The notes below the pieces were generated by a model. That model saw only the letters and a list, made by a program, of their open reading frames with translations. It ran no database searches and was not told where the DNA came from. A DNA stretch of 64,000 nucleotides. It comes from Gelidibacter gilvus. Lineage in GTDB: Bacteria; Bacteroidota; Bacteroidia; Flavobacteriales; Flavobacteriaceae. Shown piece by piece: positions 43,196 through 52,296 of this stretch. Position 1 is the stretch's first letter; each line of letters begins with the position of its first letter. The stretch lies in the NCBI RefSeq assembly GCF_004115975.1, contig NZ_SDDZ01000017.1:1-64000 (forward strand). Reading direction: 5' to 3'. The position numbers and the translations under genes are program-made.

Positions 43196-44464
43196 TTAGA
43201 AACTAATTACAGCCTCAGCCATTAGTCCGTTAAATTTACCTTCATTAAAGATGCTTCCAGGGTTGAAACCATCATATTTCTGATTCACGTATTCCGCTTT
43301 AAGAAGAATGTTTCTGGTCATAAACCAACCTGCAGCAAGTTGGAATCTTGAAATATCTACATCACTTCCACTAATATCCTCAGAGTCAACTTTGTTATAA
43401 CGACCACCTACATAAAAGTTTTCTGTGTTACCAAATCTGTAAATCAACTCACCAGCATACTGTTTTGCAACTCTTTTTTCTAGCTCAGCAGAACCTTTAC
43501 CTTTGGATGTTTCAAATGTTCCAAAGAACTCCAAGCCTTGATACTTGATGAAAGGGTTGATCATGATAGCAGTAATTTGATTGCTCAATCTTGGATCATA
43601 ACGTCCAGATCTAAAGTTGCCTGCAGTTGTAGCAGTTGTAGGCTCAAGAACTAAATAATATCTAGAACCTGCTCTATCTGCACTGTAAAGGTATGAGTTA
43701 GCAACTTTACCTGTGTTGTAAATAGATCCTGTCAATCTCAAACGTAAATCATCGTCAAGTTGCTTGTCATAACCTAGCTTAGCTAAAAATGAAGCTCCGC
43801 CAGTATCAGGTTTGTCAACAGATTGATTCAATTTTCCGTTTGTGAAACCTACCATTCCAAGGAATCCATCTCTTTGGTAGTATACTTCAGCACCAACTTC
43901 TGTAGTAAATGCGTCCATGATCAAGTTTCCTACGAATGGATTGTACATTGCCTGGGCATTATCACTTCTTCTGAAATGTGCATCACCGTAGTTGTTTTCC
44001 ATATGTCCAACTTTAATAGTAGCATATTTCATAATATCTTCCATAAAACCTGGCTTTATAAACTCAAGTTTATCAATTTGGAAATAACCTCCTTTTACAT
44101 AAGGTTCCGGATGGTGACGTGAAGATAAATAAGTGCGTAAGTGCATTCTAATACCGTCATAAAGGAAAACATCCAAATCAAGGTTTGCTGTTGCTAAGTT
44201 GAAGTTAGAACCGATTTTAATCAGCTCGATGGCTCCAGAGTTTTCATGGTCAACCGCTTGAAACTGAAGCGTAGATGACCCTCCAATTCTTACTTTAACA
44301 TTTTCAAAAGTAGAGATGGTGTCTTTAGGAGCCTCAAAAACATTAATGCCTCCTTTGTCTGGCTCTCTATAATTATCAATACTTCTGTTGTTTTTTTGTG
44401 CATTCATATTCACTCCTACAAGAAGTAATAATGCAATTCCTGAATTTCTGATTAATTTTTTCAT
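43196..44464 (-). CDS. Porin-like outer-membrane beta-barrel protein
   Basis: 422 aa with signal peptide (MKKLIRNSGIALLLLVGVNM). The rest alternates short polar and hydrophobic strands, for example VRIGGSSTLQFQAVDHENSG, LDVDVF-like LDLDVFLYDGIRMHLRTYLS and the end GLMAEAVISF with a final aromatic residue, all typical of outer-membrane barrels resembling phosphate-selective porin families. The solute is unknown. Flanked by two YceI-family genes on the same strand (26 bp to the upstream one). Confidence 0.78.
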   Translation of the reverse strand: MKKLIRNSGIALLLLVGVNMNAQKNNRSIDNYREPDKGGINVFEAPKDTISTFENVKVRIGGSSTLQFQAVDHENSGAIELIKIGSNFNLATANLDLDVFLYDGIRMHLRTYLSSRHHPEPYVKGGYFQIDKLEFIKPGFMEDIMKYATIKVGHMENNYGDAHFRRSDNAQAMYNPFVGNLIMDAFTTEVGAEVYYQRDGFLGMVGFTNGKLNQSVDKPDTGGASFLAKLGYDKQLDDDLRLRLTGSIYNTGKVANSYLYSADRAGSRYYLVLEPTTATTAGNFRSGRYDPRLSNQITAIMINPFIKYQGLEFFGTFETSKGKGSAELEKRVAKQYAGELIYRFGNTENFYVGGRYNKVDSEDISGSDVDISRFQLAAGWFMTRNILLKAEYVNQKYDGFNPGSIFNEGKFNGLMAEAVISF

Positions 44465-44490
44465 TAGTGTAAGTTTAATTTTATTTCTTT

Positions 44491-45078
44491 TTATTTATTT
44501 AGAACGGTACTGAATGTGATCGTTATTTCATCTCCAGTGGTAATAGTACCCAAAAGAGCTTTAGGAGGAGTGATGCCAAAATCGGTCATTTTAAAGGCTT
44601 TTTTACCATTTAAGGTCACCTTGCTGGAAGATACTGCCATATCTAAATTTAGGGTCATCTTTTTGGTGACACCAGCAATGGTTAAGTTTCCAACGACTTC
44701 GGTTTTATAATTGTCATTTCCTGATGACTTAATGTCTTTCACTTCAGTAAGCTGAAAGGTGATAGATTTATGTTTGCCTGTATTTAATGCTTTGTAGGTG
44801 TTTTTGTCCATTCCACCTTTTCCGCTTTTAAGGCTTTCTGAAGTCACATCGAGAGTCAGTTTTTCAATCTTCAACTCATTTGAAGTATTCAGCACAATTT
44901 GACCTTTTTGCTGTTCGGCATCAATATCCCAATCATGTAAACTTGAAGTACCAGATACAGTAAGTTTTGAAGCTTGATTGTTCAAGTTATAAGTTTGTGA
45001 AAAAACTTGTGGCGTTGATAAAATGAACACAAACAAGAGGCTCAAAAGAGTTTTGGTGATGTTTTTAGTAGTAATCAT
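44491..45078 (-). CDS. YceI-family secreted lipocalin-like protein
   Basis: 195 aa, signal peptide MITTKNITKTLLSLLFVFIL ending near PQVFSQ. The YceI pattern is clear: SKLTVSGTSSLHDWDIDAEQ, KGGMDKNTYKALNTGKHKSI, VVGNLTIAGVTKKMTLNLDM and TTGDEITITFSTVL. Predicted periplasmic beta-barrel binding a long-chain lipid such as a polyisoprenoid (family knowledge). First gene of the YceI-porin-YceI group; probably the main driver of the operon. Confidence 0.92.
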   Translation of the reverse strand: MITTKNITKTLLSLLFVFILSTPQVFSQTYNLNNQASKLTVSGTSSLHDWDIDAEQQKGQIVLNTSNELKIEKLTLDVTSESLKSGKGGMDKNTYKALNTGKHKSITFQLTEVKDIKSSGNDNYKTEVVGNLTIAGVTKKMTLNLDMAVSSSKVTLNGKKAFKMTDFGITPPKALLGTITTGDEITITFSTVLNK

Positions 45079-45334
45079 AATAGTATGTTTTAGTATTATG
45101 ATGCAAAGTTGAGGAATATATTATCCTTAGATTATGATAAATATCATGACTGGAATTTTACGAAATTCTTGTCTCCAAATTGAAGAAATGTCAGAAGAGA
45201 TGGAATGGAAAGAAGAGAATCGGAGAGCTCTGGTTTGCTAGTGGTTAGGAAAGAAACTGATTTTTATTCGATATAAACAGCAGTTGAAATTAAGAAATAC
45301 AGACGGATTAAAACTTAAAAAAGCCTCATCACTT
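45079..45334. other. Gene-free interval between the YceI operon and the toxin-antitoxin module
   Basis: No gene was found. It contains a purine-rich stretch near 45180-45225 of no evident function. The promoter of the minus-strand YceI gene should lie in its first part. Confidence 0.4.
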
Positions 45335-45377
45335 TGTTTTCATGGACAAATGTCTTATTTTTAGGAGTAAATGTCTA
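45335..45377 (+). promoter_or_regulatory. Promoter and candidate operator of the RES-Xre operon
   Basis: TTG (45335-45337), 19 bases, then TATTTTTA (45357-45364) gives a full Bacteroidota promoter. The octamer AAATGTCT occurs at 45349-45356 and again at 45370-45377, 21 bp apart (two helical turns), one copy on each side of the -7 box. The first copy is also part of the palindrome GACAAATGTC. This is a natural site for autorepression by the antitoxin. GGAG at 45365-45368 may serve as the ribosome site. Confidence 0.7.
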
Positions 45378-45381
45378 AATC

Positions 45382-45897
45382 ATGATTACGGAAAAACATA
45401 AAGAGAATACTGTGGATTTGACCGCTGTAAATGAGGAGATTAGGGTTTACGTCCGAAAAGTAGATAAGTCTTTAGGAATGAAGATTAAAACGGAAGAGTT
45501 TACTTATTCTGATTTCTTCGAAAATAAAATGCTGATAATTCATGCAATAAAGTATGGATTGCCTTATAAGTTATTTCGTAAAATAAGGGATATTACCCCT
45601 TTTTCAGAAGATGATTGGGCAGCATACTTGAACTTATCTAAAAAAACTTTACAGAGATATAGCAATGATCCCAATTATCTGTTTAAACCTATACATACGG
45701 AGAAAATAATAGAATTGGCAGAAGTCACGAATTTTGGTAAAGTGGTGTTTGATTCTACAAAACAATTTTATTTATGGCTTAATACCCCATCATTTGCTTT
45801 GGGTAACTTGAAACCTGCTGAACTTTTAAATGACTCTTATGGCAAAGAGCTAGTAATGGATGAATTGAACCGTATTGACCAAGGTATTTTTGCATAA
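45382..45897 (+). CDS. Antitoxin of a RES-Xre toxin-antitoxin system
   Basis: 171 aa DNA-binding antitoxin. The middle has an Xre-like helix-turn-helix (FSEDDWAAYLNLSKKTLQRY), and the C-terminal part is the MbcA/ParS/Xre toxin-binding domain (FGKVVFDSTKQFYLWLNTPS, ALGNLKPAELLNDSYGKELV). It should neutralise the RES toxin and repress the operon. Its stop codon overlaps the toxin start by one base (TAATG). Confidence 0.93.
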   Translation: MITEKHKENTVDLTAVNEEIRVYVRKVDKSLGMKIKTEEFTYSDFFENKMLIIHAIKYGLPYKLFRKIRDITPFSEDDWAAYLNLSKKTLQRYSNDPNYLFKPIHTEKIIELAEVTNFGKVVFDSTKQFYLWLNTPSFALGNLKPAELLNDSYGKELVMDELNRIDQGIFA

Positions 45898-46355
45898 TGA
45901 GAGTTTTTAGGTTATCAAAGAAAAAATACTCTAAAGAACTTAATGGAAAAGGAGCTTCTAAATCAGGCAATAGATGGAACTCAAAAGGAACAGAAGTTAC
46001 TTATACGGCAGAAAGCAGAGCGTTAGCCATGGCAGAAGTAGCAGTGCATTTAACTATTGCTACTTTACCAAGTGATTATGTAATGATTGAAATAGATATA
46101 CCTGATGATATTCAAATAAAAGAATTGGAATTAGAAGAACTTCCAGATAATTGGAATACGCATCCACCAAATATTAGCACTCAGAAAATTGGAGATGAAT
46201 TTATTGCCTCTATTGATGTTTGTGTTTTAAAAGTTCCTTCTGCCGTAGTGCAAGGAGATTATAACTATTTGATAAATCCATATCATAAAGATTTCAAAAA
46301 AATAAAAATATTAGATATAGCGCATTTTCCATTGGACAAAAGAATATTTAAATAA
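45897..46355 (+). CDS. RES-domain toxin (NAD-degrading or ADP-ribosylating)
   Basis: 152 aa. The RES fold is recognised by MRVFRLSKKKYSKELNGKGA, SGNRWNSKGTEVTYTAESRA and the following MAEVAVHL, with the conserved Arg (GNRWN), Tyr and Glu of the family. Characterised RES toxins either break down NAD+ or ADP-ribosylate a cellular enzyme; which applies here is unknown. Tightly coupled to the antitoxin gene upstream. Confidence 0.93.
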   Translation: MRVFRLSKKKYSKELNGKGASKSGNRWNSKGTEVTYTAESRALAMAEVAVHLTIATLPSDYVMIEIDIPDDIQIKELELEELPDNWNTHPPNISTQKIGDEFIASIDVCVLKVPSAVVQGDYNYLINPYHKDFKKIKILDIAHFPLDKRIFK

Positions 46356-46587
46356 TTGATGTGAATGGTTATAAGTGACTCTCTGCGCTTACATAATTCT
46401 TCGGAAATTCGCAGGTTTTCAGTTTTGTGTTTAATTTGAAGGATGAGAGCTTGCCCACACATATATTACCAGAAAAAACGATAAACAGGATTCGGGTTTT
46501 TTTGGATACTCAGGAAAAAACAGCATAAATCTTCTCCATCCGCGTCACCCGCCTTAAAGAACGGGCAGGTCTGCGTTCCAATAGAAT

Positions 46588-46881
46588 CTAATCCTCAAAA
46601 ACCCGCAATCTGTTTTTTGCAGCTACCAATTCACTCTGTAGATCATGAATTTTTTCCAAAAGATTCAATACCGTGTCAATGCCTTCAAAGTTGATATGTA
46701 AATCTTGATGTAAACGAACTATCGATTCCAGGTTTTTGATCTGTTTATGATGTATGAAAGGCGACTTTTCAATGGTTGTTATTTCAATTAATCCATAGTC
46801 GTTCAAACCTTGAAAAAATGAAGTTTCCACTTTATAATAGGTGCATAAGGTTTCTATTGGGATGTAAGTTTCTGTACTCAT
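46588..46881 (-). CDS. cbpM: Chaperone-modulator CbpM-like protein
   Basis: 97 aa with a MerR-like helix pattern ([20 protein letters not shown]) followed by a coiled-coil-like C-terminus ([20 protein letters not shown]). CbpM proteins bind the J-domain protein CbpA and inhibit its activity. The start overlaps the cbpA stop by four bases, which strongly supports the pairing. Confidence 0.85.
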   Translation of the reverse strand: MSTETYIPIETLCTYYKVETSFFQGLNDYGLIEITTIEKSPFIHHKQIKNLESIVRLHQDLHINFEGIDTVLNLLEKIHDLQSELVAAKNRLRVFED

Positions 46882-47786
46882 GATTTTAAATTTTTAAGTT
46901 CATTGAACAGTTCTATCTCTTTATCAGAAAGTTTCGTTGGCATTTGAATGTCGTAGGTAATATAAAGATCACCAAAATGCCCTTCCTTCTTATAAACTGG
47001 GAAACCTTTTCCTGTCAACTTCACTTTAGTGCCGTTTTGGGTTTCAGGTTTTATATTTAACTTCACTTTGCCGTCAAACGTATCCACTGTAATTTCACCT
47101 CCTAAAATAGCCGTATACAGGTCAATAGTTTCGTTGACAAATAAATCTGATCCATCGCGTTTAAATTTTGTACTGTTGCTAATATTGAATTGAATCAACA
47201 AATCGCCGTGTGGACCTCCATTGGCGCCGGGTCCACCTTTGCCTGTAATCTTGATGACCTGACCGTTTTCAACCCCCGCAGGAATGGTCAATCTTATATT
47301 TTTACCATTAACGGTCAGGACTCTTTTATGGGTTACAAATACATCTCTAAGATCTAATTGTAATTCTGCATTAAAATCTTGTCCTCTAAATCCTGCTGAT
47401 CTGCCGCGACCTCTTGAGGCACCTCCACCTCCAAACATCGATTCAAAAAAATCGGAGAAATCACCTTCTGAGAAATTGCCGCCACCAAAACCACCTGCTC
47501 CTTGTTGCTGATATTGTCTTTGAGATTGTTGTTGGCGTTGCGCTTGATCATAAGCTTCGCCATGTTGCCAATCTTTTCCATACTTATCATATTTTTTTCG
47601 CTTTTCAGGATCGCTCAATACTTCATTGGCTTCATTGATTTCCTTGAATTTATGTTCGGCAGTTTTATCATTCGGATTGACGTCTGGATGATGTTTTCGT
47701 GCCAATTTGCGATATGCTTTTTTGATCTCTGCGGTTGTGGCAGATTTATTAAGGCCCAATACTTTGTAATAGTCTATAAATGCCAT
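46878..47786 (-). CDS. cbpA: DnaJ-type co-chaperone CbpA
   Basis: 302 aa. J domain at 4-70 with the HPD motif at 33-35 (KHHPDV); a Gln/Gly/Arg-rich linker (about 80-130, including [15 protein letters not shown]); then two DnaJ C-terminal substrate-binding domains ([40 protein letters not shown]). The zinc-finger domain of classical DnaJ is absent, as in CbpA. It stimulates DnaK ATPase and may bind DNA. Translation-coupled to cbpM. Confidence 0.94.
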   Translation of the reverse strand: MAFIDYYKVLGLNKSATTAEIKKAYRKLARKHHPDVNPNDKTAEHKFKEINEANEVLSDPEKRKKYDKYGKDWQHGEAYDQAQRQQQSQRQYQQQGAGGFGGGNFSEGDFSDFFESMFGGGGASRGRGRSAGFRGQDFNAELQLDLRDVFVTHKRVLTVNGKNIRLTIPAGVENGQVIKITGKGGPGANGGPHGDLLIQFNISNSTKFKRDGSDLFVNETIDLYTAILGGEITVDTFDGKVKLNIKPETQNGTKVKLTGKGFPVYKKEGHFGDLYITYDIQMPTKLSDKEIELFNELKNLKS

Positions 47787-47972
47787 GTGTTGCTATTCTA
47801 TTTTAAGAGATTTGAGTTTTGCACTATTTAATTTGAATGGTTTTTTTGTTCCAACTTTTCGGTTAGTTCGTTTATTGTAATATAAGACCTAAACTCCTAT
47901 TAACATCGGCTAAGTCATAATATTTTGTTTCCTAAATTTACGAAAATCTTTAAACAATCTCATCAAATCTCT

Positions 47973-47980
47973 TATTTTTG
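47973..47980 (+). promoter_or_regulatory. -7 box of the SprT-like gene, leaderless arrangement
   Basis: TATTTTTG ends five bases before the ATG at 47986, with the same context CGTCTATG as at anmK. Transcripts would start at or beside the start codon. Confidence 0.55.
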
Positions 47981-47985
47981 CGTCT

Positions 47986-48600
47986 ATGCACAATACACTT
48001 CAAGAATACATTCCGCATCAGGCAATTCCTGATGTGATAGAACTTTTAAATCATGATAATTTAGTCGTTAAAATCAAGAACGAACGCAAAACTCGTCATG
48101 GAGATTATCGAAAATTACCAAATAACAAGCACCAAATTACCATCAATTCAAATTTGAACCACTATCGGTTTTTGGTGACATTAATTCATGAGATTGCTCA
48201 TTTTGAAGCTTATAAAAGCTATGGGAGATATATAAAACCACATGGAAAAGAATGGAAACATACCTTTCAGAAATTGATGTTGCCCTTTCTGAATCCAAGC
48301 ATATTTCCTAATGAATTATTGCCGCTTCTGGCAAAACATTTTAAGAATCCTAAGGCGAGTAGTGATACCGACGTAAAATTGGCATTGGCCTTAAAACAAT
48401 TTGATCCACCAAACGATAAAACTTATATTTTTGAAGTGCCATTGGGAAGTGAATTTAGACTTTATAATGGCCGTGTTTTTAGAAAAGGCGTTAAAAGACG
48501 TACACGTCATGAAGGTGTAGAAGTTGCATCAGGAAAGTTGTATCTTTTCAATCCGAATGCTGAGGTGGAACTTATTCCTGCGAAGGCAGGAATCTTATGA
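47986..48600 (+). CDS. SprT-like zinc metalloprotease domain protein
   Basis: 204 aa. The zinc-binding motif HEIAH (His68, Glu69, His72) in LVTLIHEIAHFEAYKSYGRY and the downstream HGKEWKHTFQKLM fit the SprT/SPRTN domain. Cytosolic, no signal peptide. The eukaryotic relatives degrade DNA-protein crosslinks; the bacterial role is not settled. The C-terminus (FRLYNGRVFRKGVKRRTRHE) is basic and could bind nucleic acid. A monocistronic gene before the mannose-1-phosphate gene. Confidence 0.88.
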   Translation: MHNTLQEYIPHQAIPDVIELLNHDNLVVKIKNERKTRHGDYRKLPNNKHQITINSNLNHYRFLVTLIHEIAHFEAYKSYGRYIKPHGKEWKHTFQKLMLPFLNPSIFPNELLPLLAKHFKNPKASSDTDVKLALALKQFDPPNDKTYIFEVPLGSEFRLYNGRVFRKGVKRRTRHEGVEVASGKLYLFNPNAEVELIPAKAGIL

Positions 48601-48742
48601 TTTAAATGTAATTTTGGAGGAAATTTCAATTTTTTTTTCATCTCGAGAATCGCTTTAGTTTAAGTAGAGTTTCAAATATGCGTTTACAATCCCGTGTTTT
48701 TGGGACTACAATCACAGGAGTAAATAATAAAAAATATAAATA

Positions 48743-49822
48743 ATGAATAGTAATTACTACGCCATATTGATGGCAGGAGGAGTAGGATCACGATTTTGGC
48801 CAGTGAGCACCCAAGGTTTTCCAAAGCAATTCCATGATATGTTGGGAACTGGCGATACGCTCATTCAAAAAACCTTTAACCGACTTGCACAGTTGATTCC
48901 CAAAGAGAATATTTTCATTCTGACCAATGCTATTTATGAAGATTTGGTGTTTCAGCAATTACCTACAATTACCAAAAGACAAGTGTTGCTGGAGCCTGCC
49001 ATGCGCAATACGGCACCATGTATTTTATATGCCTCATTAAAGATTCAAAAAGAAAACCCAGATGCTGTAATGATTGTGGCACCTAGTGATCATTGGATTG
49101 AGGACGAAGCTAAATTCGCCCAAAACGTACAACAAGCTTTTGATTTTTGTGAAACCAATGACGCACTAATGACCCTTGGCATTCAGCCCACCTTCCCAAA
49201 TACCGGTTTTGGGTATATTGAATATGACCAATCTTCAAATGAAGCCATAAAACCTGTTCAGCAGTTTAGGGAAAAACCCGATTACGAAACCGCAAAATCC
49301 TTTATCAAGCAAGGGAATTTTTTATGGAATGCTGGGATTTTTATGTGGAGTGTCAAAAGTGTTGTGAAGGCATTTCAGTTTCATCAACCTCAATTGTTTG
49401 AGCTGTTTGAAAAAGGAATCGCGATTTATAATACAGATGATGAAGATCTTTTTATAGCAGAAAACTATGGAAAATCAGAAAACATTTCAGTCGATTATGC
49501 CATTATGGAGGCCTCCAAAAATGTCTATGTTCTGCCCGCCGAATTTGATTGGAACGACTTGGGAACCTGGGGAAGTTTATACGATAAACTTGAGAAAGAC
49601 CAAGACCATAACGCAGTGGTCAATGCACGAACATTGACTGAGGACGCCTCGGGAAATATGATCATGACGAAAGACAATAAAATCGTGGTTGTGGACGGCC
49701 TCAAAGATTATATTATTGTAGACAAAGACGAAGTTTTGCTTATATTTCCGAAGTCAAAAGAACAAGACATCAAGCAGACTCTGCAAAAGGTCAAAGATAA
49801 GTTTGGAGAAAATTATGGATAA
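48743..49822 (+). CDS. manC: Mannose-1-phosphate guanylyltransferase
   Basis: 359 aa. It makes GDP-mannose from mannose 1-phosphate and GTP for polysaccharide or glycolipid synthesis. The nucleotidyltransferase signature is present: LMAGGVGSRFWPVSTQGFPK and the following QFHDML, then NTAPCILYASLKI, the metal region VAPSDHWI and GIFMWSVKSVVKAF. The C-terminal end is short, so the phosphomannose-isomerase domain of bifunctional enzymes is missing. The stop overlaps the next gene by eight bases. Confidence 0.94.
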   Translation: MNSNYYAILMAGGVGSRFWPVSTQGFPKQFHDMLGTGDTLIQKTFNRLAQLIPKENIFILTNAIYEDLVFQQLPTITKRQVLLEPAMRNTAPCILYASLKIQKENPDAVMIVAPSDHWIEDEAKFAQNVQQAFDFCETNDALMTLGIQPTFPNTGFGYIEYDQSSNEAIKPVQQFREKPDYETAKSFIKQGNFLWNAGIFMWSVKSVVKAFQFHQPQLFELFEKGIAIYNTDDEDLFIAENYGKSENISVDYAIMEASKNVYVLPAEFDWNDLGTWGSLYDKLEKDQDHNAVVNARTLTEDASGNMIMTKDNKIVVVDGLKDYIIVDKDEVLLIFPKSKEQDIKQTLQKVKDKFGENYG

Positions 49823-51293
49823 CGAACAAGAAAACAAATTCAATTTTTCTGAAGAAGAAACAGCGAGTCGGCAAGATAAGGCTGTAGAAGCGTCAAAAGA
49901 GGCTGTAAAGAAAGAAGCCAAAGGCCTGTGGGAAAGTATTAAAACATTCTTTAGTGATCTGTTGGATTTCCGTGAAGATACCGATAGAGATGCGACTGTG
50001 GCAGCCATTCAAGGCGACATCCCGTTTAAAGGTGCGACGGCTTGGATTCTCATCTGTTCAATTTTTGTGGCGTCTATTGGATTGAATGCCAACTCTGCGG
50101 CGGTAGTGATTGGTGCCATGTTAATTTCTCCATTAATGGGCCCGATTTTAGGGGTTGGTCTTTCTATTGCCATTAATGATATTGATACCTTAAAACGATC
50201 TTTGATCAATTTGGTCATTATGATTGTATTGAGTTTGGCAACGGCCTTTCTATTCTTTAAATTCTTCCCGCTAAGTGAAGATACATCTGAATTGTTAGGG
50301 CGTGTAAAACCAGATATTCGTGACGTACTGATTGCCTTTTTTGGTGGTTTGGCCTTGATTATTGCCCGAACCAAAAAAGGTACCATCGCTTCAGTAATCT
50401 TTGGTGTGGCCATTGCCACTGCATTGATGCCGCCTTTGTGTACAGCAGGGTATGGCTTGGCAAAAGGTAACATGGAATACTTTTCAGGAGCCATGTACTT
50501 GTTCACTATCAATACTATTTTTATAGCCTTGGCAACGTTTATCGTGGTAAAAATCTTGGGTTTTCCAATGCTTAAATATGCCAATTCAGCAAAGAGAAAA
50601 CGGATCTCCAGAATTGCAACGGCGGTTGCCGTGATTGTAATGATTCCGGCAATATTTACGTTTATTGACGTCTGGGGGCAGAGCAAATTTGAGAATGGCG
50701 CCCAAGCATTTATTAATAAGGAGCTTGATCAACTGCCACATCCTGATTTTATGAAAGCAAATGCGATAGCTACTTATTCTACTACAAAAGGAGAACCGTC
50801 TACTTTGGAATTGAATACTTTTGGATTGGATCAAATTCCTGAGAATACTATCTCCGTTCTTAGAGGTCGATTGAATGATTATCCTGCTCTTGCAAATACA
50901 AGACTGATCATTAATCAAAATCGTTCTAAAAATTTAGATAACATTAGATACATGTCGCAATTGCGTTTCCGTGATTCTTTAGATTTATTATCTCAAGCAG
51001 AAAAGATTACGTTTCTTGAGGACCGGGTGAGAAGATTGGGAAAATACGAAGCCCTACAAATTCCTTTTGTAGAATTGACCAAAGAGGTTAAAATTAACTA
51101 TGAGGATATTGAACGATTATCATATTCGAGTGTGATATCATCCAATTTTGAAAAGTTGGACACCATTGCAGAATTTACTGTAAAATGGAATGATAAGGTA
51201 AAAGACGCTGTTATTGATAAAGAGCAGGAAAAGTTGAAACGTTGGCTCAAACAAAAATACAAATTGGATACTTTGGTTGTGAGACGTCAATAA
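49815..51293 (+). CDS. DUF389/TIGR00341-type integral membrane protein
   Basis: 492 aa from the ATG at 49815, which has GGAG eight bases upstream (49805-49808); a TTG at 49803 in the same frame is less likely. An acidic cytoplasmic head is followed by about six membrane segments including ATAWILICSIFVASIGLNAN, SAAVVIGAMLISPLMGPILG and VLIAFFGGLALIIARTKKGT, with the family's SAAVVIGAMLISPLMGPI motif. The C-terminal 200 residues are soluble. The transport function is unknown. Start overlaps the manC stop. Confidence 0.87.
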   Translation: MDNEQENKFNFSEEETASRQDKAVEASKEAVKKEAKGLWESIKTFFSDLLDFREDTDRDATVAAIQGDIPFKGATAWILICSIFVASIGLNANSAAVVIGAMLISPLMGPILGVGLSIAINDIDTLKRSLINLVIMIVLSLATAFLFFKFFPLSEDTSELLGRVKPDIRDVLIAFFGGLALIIARTKKGTIASVIFGVAIATALMPPLCTAGYGLAKGNMEYFSGAMYLFTINTIFIALATFIVVKILGFPMLKYANSAKRKRISRIATAVAVIVMIPAIFTFIDVWGQSKFENGAQAFINKELDQLPHPDFMKANAIATYSTTKGEPSTLELNTFGLDQIPENTISVLRGRLNDYPALANTRLIINQNRSKNLDNIRYMSQLRFRDSLDLLSQAEKITFLEDRVRRLGKYEALQIPFVELTKEVKINYEDIERLSYSSVISSNFEKLDTIAEFTVKWNDKVKDAVIDKEQEKLKRWLKQKYKLDTLVVRRQ

Positions 51294-51329
51294 GATTTAC
51301 GATGGTTGTTGATTGAGGTTGGAAGACAG

Positions 51330-51425
51330 ATGAAGAAACAGTTATGAGTTCAGAGTTATGAGTTTTGCGTTTGAGAGTGACGGATGACGGGTGACGGATG
51401 ACTTAAAGCGGATGACTGGGTTCAG
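51330..51425. repeat. Degenerate short repeats, GAGTTATGAGTT and GACGGATGAC types
   Basis: ATGAGTTCAGAGTTATGAGT, then GTGACGGATGACGGGTGACGG and GGTTCAGAGTTTAGGGTTTA form several imperfect short repeats. No coding frame is apparent. They fill the gap between the DUF389 and mlaF genes. Confidence 0.55.
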
Positions 51426-51479
51426 AGTTTAGGGTTTAGGATGGAATTCTATCTGAACCATATTGCTGAGCACTTCCAA

Positions 51480-51535
51480 CTGAAGGCTGCCTACTGAGCA
51501 CTGCTAACTGAAGACTGCCTACTGAAACCTACTGA
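51480..51535. repeat. Degenerate CAGTAGGCAGT-type repeat reaching into the mlaF stop
   Basis: On the minus strand this reads CAGTAGG, CAGTAGGCAGTCTTCAGTTAG and similar units. The first CAG-TAG is the last codon and stop codon of the mlaF-like gene, so the repeat abuts, and partly forms, the gene end. The same motif occurs at 22642 and 26326. Confidence 0.65.
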
Positions 51536-52296
51536 TCTTCATCCAAATACATCTTTTGTACCCGTTTGAATAAATCTGAGGAATAAACAAAATCCGTAAC
51601 GGCTTCGTTATCAGTCTTAAATATGTTTTTATTTGACCCTTCCCATTCTTTAAGGCCGTCTTTTAAAAAGATGATTTTTTCGCCAATTTCCATAACGGAA
51701 TTCATGTCGTGGGTGTTGATAATTGTGGTAATATCGTATTCGTGCGTAATTTCTTGAATCAAGTTATCGATAACCGTGGCCGTTCTAGGGTCCAATCCGG
51801 AATTGGGTTCATCACAAAATAAATATCTAGGTTGATTGACAATAGCTCTGGCAATAGCTACACGCTTTTGCATTCCGCCAGAAGCTTCACTTGGTAGTTT
51901 ATTGTGAGCATCATCAAGGTTGACTCTTTTCAGGACGAGATCTACCCGATCATTCATTTCACTTTTGCTTTGTTTTGTAAACATTCGCAACGGGAATTTG
52001 ACGTTCTCGGCAATGGTCATGGAGTCAAAAAGTGCACTTCCTTGAAATACCATCCCCATTTTTGATCTTAGGTCACTTTTTTCGTCGGGAGTTAAATCTG
52101 AATAATCTGTGCCATCATAAATAATGGAGCCTTGATCAGGAGTGAATAAACCTAATAATGTTTTAAGAAAAACGGTCTTTCCGGAGCCACTTTGTCCAAT
52201 GACCAGGTTGGTTTTTCCTTTTTCAAACTTGGTACTGATGCCTTTTAGAATTTCGGAATCACCAAAAGATTTATGGATATTGTTGACTTCAATCAT
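51529..52296 (-). CDS. mlaF: MlaF-type ABC transporter ATP-binding protein
   Basis: 255 aa ABC ATPase. Walker A GQSGSGKT (34-41), Q-loop region MVFQGSALFDSMTIAENVKF, signature SGGMQKRVAIARA, Walker B YLFCDEPNSGLDPRTA, and the switch His in IINTHDMNSV. It powers lipid transport with the MlaE permease encoded directly upstream; the mlaE stop and mlaF start overlap by one base. The last codon and stop lie within a degenerate repeat. Confidence 0.94.
   Translation of the reverse strand: MIEVNNIHKSFGDSEILKGISTKFEKGKTNLVIGQSGSGKTVFLKTLLGLFTPDQGSIIYDGTDYSDLTPDEKSDLRSKMGMVFQGSALFDSMTIAENVKFPLRMFTKQSKSEMNDRVDLVLKRVNLDDAHNKLPSEASGGMQKRVAIARAIVNQPRYLFCDEPNSGLDPRTATVIDNLIQEITHEYDITTIINTHDMNSVMEIGEKIIFLKDGLKEWEGSNKNIFKTDNEAVTDFVYSSDLFKRVQKMYLDEDQ

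Noticed and set aside
50009-50686. A 225-codon open frame on the minus strand
   Set aside because: It lies wholly within the membrane-protein gene at 49815-51293, whose product has clear membrane segments and a family motif. The antisense frame has low-complexity Ile/Lys/Pro content and no recognisable domain.
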